In this document: piece by piece, positions 59,740 to 64,000 of the stretch
Layout of the letters: each line of letters starts with the position of its first letter
Numbering within the stretch: position 1 is the first letter of the stretch
Source of the DNA: Montifringilla adamsi
Lineage: Eukaryota > Chordata > Aves > Passeriformes > Passeridae
Length of the DNA: 64,000 bases
Reading direction: 5' to 3'
Assembly: GCA_017590115.1 (NCBI GenBank)
Contig: JAGGNK010007115.1
Span: 2,259,871 to 2,323,870 of the forward strand
The notes under the pieces: generated by a model
Seen by the model: only the letters and a program-made list of their open reading frames with translations
Told to the model about the DNA's origin: nothing
Database searches by the model: none
Position numbers and translations under genes: made by a program

Positions 59740-60260
59740 TCTCCTCCAGGCAGGCACGTCCCAGCCGTAATGCGGTGGGTATTTATTATGCTGATTCCTC
59801 AGAACGCGAGGGCTTAACTGCAAATTACAATCAATAGCCCCAATCCCCTCGGGGCAGGTTCATCATTTAGCAGGCGCAACCAGAGGAATTCAAAACTATT
59901 TGCCAGCCATAAATCCTCCTCTCCGCAGCCTCCCCAGCCGGCTCAGCGCCACTCCCGATGGCTGCTTGGGGTGACCCTTGTCAGCATTTGAGACAATTAA
60001 GCTGTCACTGCGGATCGTGACTCTTATATACGGCCCTGAGCAGCACTTTGAGATGTCACCGTGATGGGGTGAGGGGAGCTGGCTGAGGCGAGCCTGCCGC
60101 AGCAACCATCTCTCATTGAATTAAATGAATGCATTTGGAGGCAGAGTCACTCTTTATTACCTTGCAAACGATTCCTGACTAAATTAAATTATAAGAGGAG
60201 TGTTCAGCCAATCAAACCTGCTTGATTGCCTGGAACAGGCATTTTAAACAGAGCACGGCA
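59740..60260. promoter_or_regulatory. Candidate conserved non-coding element upstream of MYO15A
   Basis: A complex, repeat-free AT-rich block in otherwise GC-rich sequence, dense in homeobox-type AATTA/TAAT cores, for example TTGAATTAAATGAATGCATT and GACTAAATTAAATTATAAG, along with TATTTATTATGCTGATTCCT. It lies about 4 kb upstream of the MYO15A start. Its role is inferred from composition only. Confidence 0.35.
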
Positions 60261-60654
60261 TCGCTGGTTGCAGCGGTGGATGGAGGGAGGCTGATGGGCT
60301 GTGGGGAGGCTGATCCACCCTGCTCCTCACCTGGAGTGCTGTACGGCCCCAGGGATGGGGCAGGATGAGCAGAGTCCCCTGGGAACAGCATGAATGAGCC
60401 TGGAGGCAGCTGGAAGAGCAAGGGAGTGGCAGGAGCACAGAGCAGGGCTGCTGAGGGCAGCTTTCTGTGAGCATCATCCAGCCAAGGCTTTCCTCCTACA
60501 GCAGAGAAATGCAGGGTGCTGCTCTGCTGGGGGCAAATCCACAGCTCCTGCCTGCACCCACCCTCCTGGAGAGCCCTTCTCCCAACACACAAGGAGAGTG
60601 TGATCACATTTCCCTTCAGCAGCTCCCCAGTGAGGGGCTCTGGTCAATGCATAC

Positions 60655-60905
60655 AGTCCCAAAATGGTTTGGGTTGGCAGGTAGCTCAAAGCTCATCTCG
60701 CTCCAGCCCCTGCCATGGGCAGGGACACCTTCCACTGTCCCACGGTGCTCCAAGCCCTGGCCTAGGACACTTCCAGGGATGAGGCAGCCACAGCTTCTCA
60801 GGCCCCTGTGCCAGGGCCTCACCACCCTCACAGGGAAGAATCTCCTCCTAATACCTCATCTGTATCACCCCTTTCAATTTAAAACCATTCCCACTTGTCC
60901 TGTCA
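60655..60905 (-). mobile_element. CR1 LINE 3' fragment, diverged
   Basis: Reverse-orientation CR1 3' end: AAAATGGTTTGGGTTGGCAG, CATGGGCAGGGACACCTTCC, CTGTGCCAGGGCCTCACCAC and AATTTAAAACCATTCCCACT. It is in the MYO15A-DRG2 spacer. Confidence 0.88.
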
Positions 60906-61089
60906 GTTCATGCCCTTGTGAAAAGCCCCTCTCCATCTTTTTTACAAGCCCCTTTAAATACTGACATGCTGCAAATTCCACGAACCTCAGGAGGCTCCAG
61001 TACAACCCTAATGCTGCAGCAGATTTCCCCCTTGCCCTCTGGATCTTGTCTTTTCAGGACTTGGAAATCTCTTGGAGGCAAACTCACTC

Positions 61090-61400
61090 CAGCACGAACT
61101 GCAACGTTTGCTGCTTTTAACATAAGTGCAGAACAATTAGGGAAGCTCCTGGAAGAAGGATACTGCAATTAAATGGTGCATTTTCAAATGCAGCTATAAA
61201 CTTGCTGCCAAAAAAGCTACTCTCTCTGAAAAAAGAAGTTGGCTTCTTCTAGCTTAACTATTTTTACTTCATCCCCATTCCAATTTTAATCATGTATCTG
61301 TTCATTTTGAACAGGATAAAATGCCCATTTTCCTAAATGAATCTAATTAGGCAGAGGGGATTTTAACAATGATATGCCAAAATCAATTTGAAAGCCACAC
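61090..61400. promoter_or_regulatory. Candidate conserved non-coding element in the MYO15A-DRG2 spacer
   Basis: An AT-rich, repeat-free block with many homeobox-like cores, such as CCAATTTTAATCATGTATCT, AATGAATCTAATTAGGC and GCAATTAAATGGTGCATT. No coding potential. Based on composition only. Confidence 0.3.
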
Positions 61401-62050
61401 TGAGGTAGCAGCAGCTATTCAAGGACAGGTTTTAGCAGGTAACACTGTGCATTTCAGCCTCACACCAAGCACCCCCTGGCTCCCAGCACTACCTGGGCTG
61501 AGCATGAAGCCCTGTCAGCAATTCTGGTTGCCCAGCTTCGTGCCAGGGCTTGGCAGGCTGTAGGATTTGGATGGAAAAGTCAGAAACTCAGGGACAAAAC
61601 GAAACCAAAATTAGTCTTTGTGAGGGCAACTCTGCCTGTGTGACCTTCATGGGAAATGGGAAGGGTGAGTTAATGTGCTGGAACAGCATCCCACCCAGCT
61701 CACACCGGGAAGGGCCAGCTTTCCACTGCCAGGCAGGGATAATAGGGATCATTTGGAGCTCGTTCTCCACTCACTGCCTCCGTGGTCAGGATTTCCTCTG
61801 CACTCCAGCTGTGAACAAAGCCAGGAACAGGGAAGGGAACTTACAGAGTTCAAAGTCACCTTCTTAGCTTGGGCACTGTGTATAGTATCTGTTTATCTCC
61901 CATCACCAGTCTCTTGCAGCCACTTTACCTTCTATTGCCCCCTAAATCTCCTGTGAGAGCATCCAGGATTCCTCAGGTGGCCAAAGGTCAAAAACTGAGT
62001 TAGGAAACAAACCAAGCCATCTACCCACCATTCACATGAAATAACAAGTT

Positions 62051-62056
62051 TTTATT
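62051..62056 (-). terminator. DRG2: DRG2 polyadenylation signal
   Basis: A minus-strand AATAAA (TTTATT on plus) about 1.2 kb beyond the DRG2 stop. It is followed on the minus strand by AT-rich then mixed sequence. It is the best placed hexamer, though closer variant signals cannot be excluded. Confidence 0.65.
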
Positions 62057-63131
62057 TTCTCAAATAAAATAATCCTTCCATTTCTGCTCAGTCAGGTTGT
62101 GAGGGGTGGGGAGGAGCAGGGAGGAGGGGAGGAACCCTGCTCAGACAGGTGTCACACCTGTCCTCACAGTTCTGCATCCAAACCCTTTTCCAATGAAAGA
62201 AAATAAAAGCTATTGGCAGCTCTTGATCCCAGAAGGCAAGAGCTGTCCTCTATATCAGGCACTCTGAATTGTTCAGCAACAGTATTCAATGGAAAAGCAT
62301 GATTACAAAAATCCCAGATTTCTGATGAACAATATCCAGACAAGCAATGTTTAACAGGGCTGGGGTAAAACTCACAGCATGGGGTGGTACCTTGAGCTCC
62401 AAAGAGCTGCAACTGGAATTTAGAGGCATGGTTGATGAGACCTCCACTTTGGGCACTGAAGGGCAGGACAACTCCTGCCCAACAAAGGAGGAAGCTCCCA
62501 AGGCAGCTCCTCAATGAGTGAGATGCCAGAAGTGAATCCTCACCCCAAACTACAGCTTTTGGATCATACCCCACTGCAATCTGGCCAGGCTAATTAACCA
62601 TTTCCAGTTTAATTTCTCATCTCTCAGTACCAGGATGTCTTACAAACCCCACTGCAAGGCTATGGAGAGGCACAGAGTGCCAGGTTTTAATGTTAATTGA
62701 GGTGGGACCATTAAAAATTGGGGTTGTCTCAGCTGCAGATACATGTCCAGCGAGCAGGGGAGGGAGAACTCTGATTCTGCTTCAGATCAATGCTTAAATT
62801 AAGTGAATGGATAAGCAGCAAAGCATCAGCAATGTTCTCTCAGCCCAAAGCACAGGGCCAGATTTTTACACACAAACCCACTGGGAATGCACATGGATTC
62901 ATGTGCAAACCCCACAAGGGGCAGGACACTGCTGGCTGTGGAACTGTGCCCTAGAAGAACTGGCTCCTTTCAAATTTTTAAGAAACATCACTTGGCCTGA
63001 AATGCTGCCAGATGGAAACCCATCTTCCCCATCCCCACCTGCAAGCACAGTAGCCTCATTTTCTGCCTTTCTCTGAGAGAAGGAGCTTCACAGAAGCTTT
63101 CTTGGCTCTGGAACACATCTCCCTTTTTCCT

Positions 63132-63132
63132 T

Positions 63133-63165
<33 letters not shown>

Positions 63166-63181
63166 CTTTTTTTTTTTTTTG
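63132..63181 (+). repeat. Poly-T homopolymer run in DRG2 3'UTR
   Basis: About 48 bases, almost all T with one C. In the transcript it is A-rich. Likely length-variable and error-prone in sequencing. Confidence 0.9.
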
Positions 63182-63252
63182 GTGTGTTAGTGTCCCTGTC
63201 TACATGGTCAGTTCCAATTGCAGTGATTAAAGGCAAGGCCAGGCACCAGCAG

Positions 63253-63950
63253 TTACTTCTTTACGATCTGAATGACATCTTCATGCTCCATCATATGGGT
63301 TAAGCCCACTCTTTGAGGGCTGTACTTTGTGCTTGTCCCCTTTGAAGCAAGAAAGGGGGAGAAGGGTTAGAAGACCAGTCAGAGACACCTGAAGACAGGG
63401 ATTGCAGTTGCTGTCTAACACTTACCCACACCAAGGCATATTTGAACTGGCTGGCTAATGATCTGTGAATCCGATGGCACTGCAAGACAGGCAGGCAGAA
63501 GTTGAAGTATTCACATTTACCACTTAGCAAACAACTTTTTCAACACCCAGGAATTAACAGAAACTCAAGTCTATGTCAGAATTTACAATGAAGACTTTAA
63601 GAGCTAGTTAAAAGCAGTTGAAAGCATACAGAACAGACACAGGAATCACCAGCCCACATAAAGCCCCATTCCATTGTTTCCATGTGCTTTTTCACTGGGC
63701 TGCATTAAATAATTACTGTTTAAACCTTTTATAGCAGCTGTGAAAGAAACCTGAGGCAGATAAAAGGCAACAAAAGGAGAAGCACAACCAAACACTGACA
63801 TGTCCTGAGCTTTATGGAGCACAAATCACAGCAGGTCCAGGAGGAACTGCCTTCTGCACACAGGGAAATGTAAAAGATGCAGAAAAATTACCACATGTTC
63901 CACAGAGGCTCCTTTCCGTAGAATAATGGCATCTGTAAAGTCTGGTCTCT
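63253..63950 (-). CDS. DRG2: DRG2 (developmentally regulated GTP-binding protein 2), last three exons
   Basis: OBG-family translation-associated GTPase that works with DFRP2 (RWDD1) on ribosomes. Only the C-terminal end is present; the G domain lies beyond the right edge. Exons in transcript order: 63892-63950 (RPDFTDAIILRKGASVEHV), 63426-63479 (CHRIHRSLASQFKYALVW) and 63253-63339 (GTSTKYSPQRVGL...VIQIVKK), with stop TAA at 63253-63255. This is the TGS domain and C terminus of DRG2. Intron borders are canonical and all phases agree. DRG1 is excluded by the C-terminal HEDVIQIVKK and by synteny. Upstream exons are outside the window. Confidence 0.95.
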
Positions 63951-64000
63951 CTGCGGAGAAGCAGAAGGGGGGAAAAAGCATTGGATTTCTATCAAGTGTG

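Larger units (their letters stand above)
55689..62039. other. Intergenic spacer between MYO15A and DRG2
   Basis: About 6.3 kb without a recognisable gene. The first few hundred bases probably hold the MYO15A 5'UTR and promoter (CpG-rich to about 56000, no TATA box seen). One CR1 fragment lies at 60655-60905. AT-rich, repeat-free blocks at 59740-60260 and 61090-61400 look like conserved non-coding elements. The open frames in between show no family features. Confidence 0.65.
62040..63252 (-). other. DRG2: DRG2 3'UTR
   Basis: Non-coding sequence between the DRG2 stop and its presumed poly(A) signal. It includes a long T-run on the plus strand (63134-63180), which is poly-A on the transcript strand. 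No exon was recognised. Confidence 0.65.

Overview
This is a vertebrate, almost certainly avian (probably passerine), genomic window from a gene-dense, GC-rich chromosome. The evidence is short introns with canonical splice sites, several CR1 LINE 3' ends of the bird type, one songbird-style LTR, CpG-rich promoters and few other repeats. No bacterial, plasmid or phage features were found. Most long open frames in the GC-rich parts are shadows of real exons or compositional artefacts.

The gene order matches the conserved block known from human 17p11.2: FLII, LLGL1, ALKBH5, MYO15A, DRG2. (1) 1-2.46 kb, + strand: the last nine exons of FLII (gelsolin-like C-terminal half). (2) 2.58-13.9 kb, - strand: LLGL1 (LGL1 polarity protein). 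It lies tail-to-tail with FLII; 21 coding exons were found, but the first coding exon was not. (3) 13.9-15.07 kb: a spacer with a polypurine tract and an 11-bp tandem repeat. (4) 15.07-32.3 kb, - strand: complete ALKBH5 (m6A RNA demethylase) in four coding exons, with a 3.8 kb 3'UTR, three introns carrying CR1 pieces and AT-rich candidate conserved blocks, and a CpG-island promoter. (5) 32.73-55.67 kb, - strand: essentially complete MYO15A (unconventional myosin XV) coding sequence, 63 coding exons and about 3,471 codons. It has a 1,220-residue N-terminal extension in one exon, then motor, IQ neck, MyTH4, SH3, second MyTH4, FERM and a C-terminal PDZ ligand. Its stop codon lies only about 1 kb from the ALKBH5 start codon. 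(6) 55.7-62.04 kb: a gene-free spacer with candidate regulatory blocks. (7) 62.04-64 kb, - strand: the last three coding exons and 3'UTR of DRG2 (TGS-domain GTPase).

The genes do not form a pathway: FLII regulates actin and nuclear-receptor function, LLGL1 cell polarity, ALKBH5 RNA demethylation, MYO15A hair-cell stereocilia growth, and DRG2 is a translation-associated GTPase. The shared feature is compact, conserved synteny. No undescribed gene system was found. The most unusual signals lie in MYO15A: four copies of a basic TS-x-[LF] motif and a GAYG tandem repeat in the N-terminal extension, a conserved methionine opening exon 3, an exact 31-bp intronic copy of the exon 3 acceptor and start, and an overlapping uORF at the long-isoform start. 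Exon coordinates were read by eye from splice sites, reading frame and remembered family sequence. Reading-frame phase was checked across all MYO15A junctions; for LLGL1, ALKBH5, FLII and DRG2 the check was total length and selected junctions.
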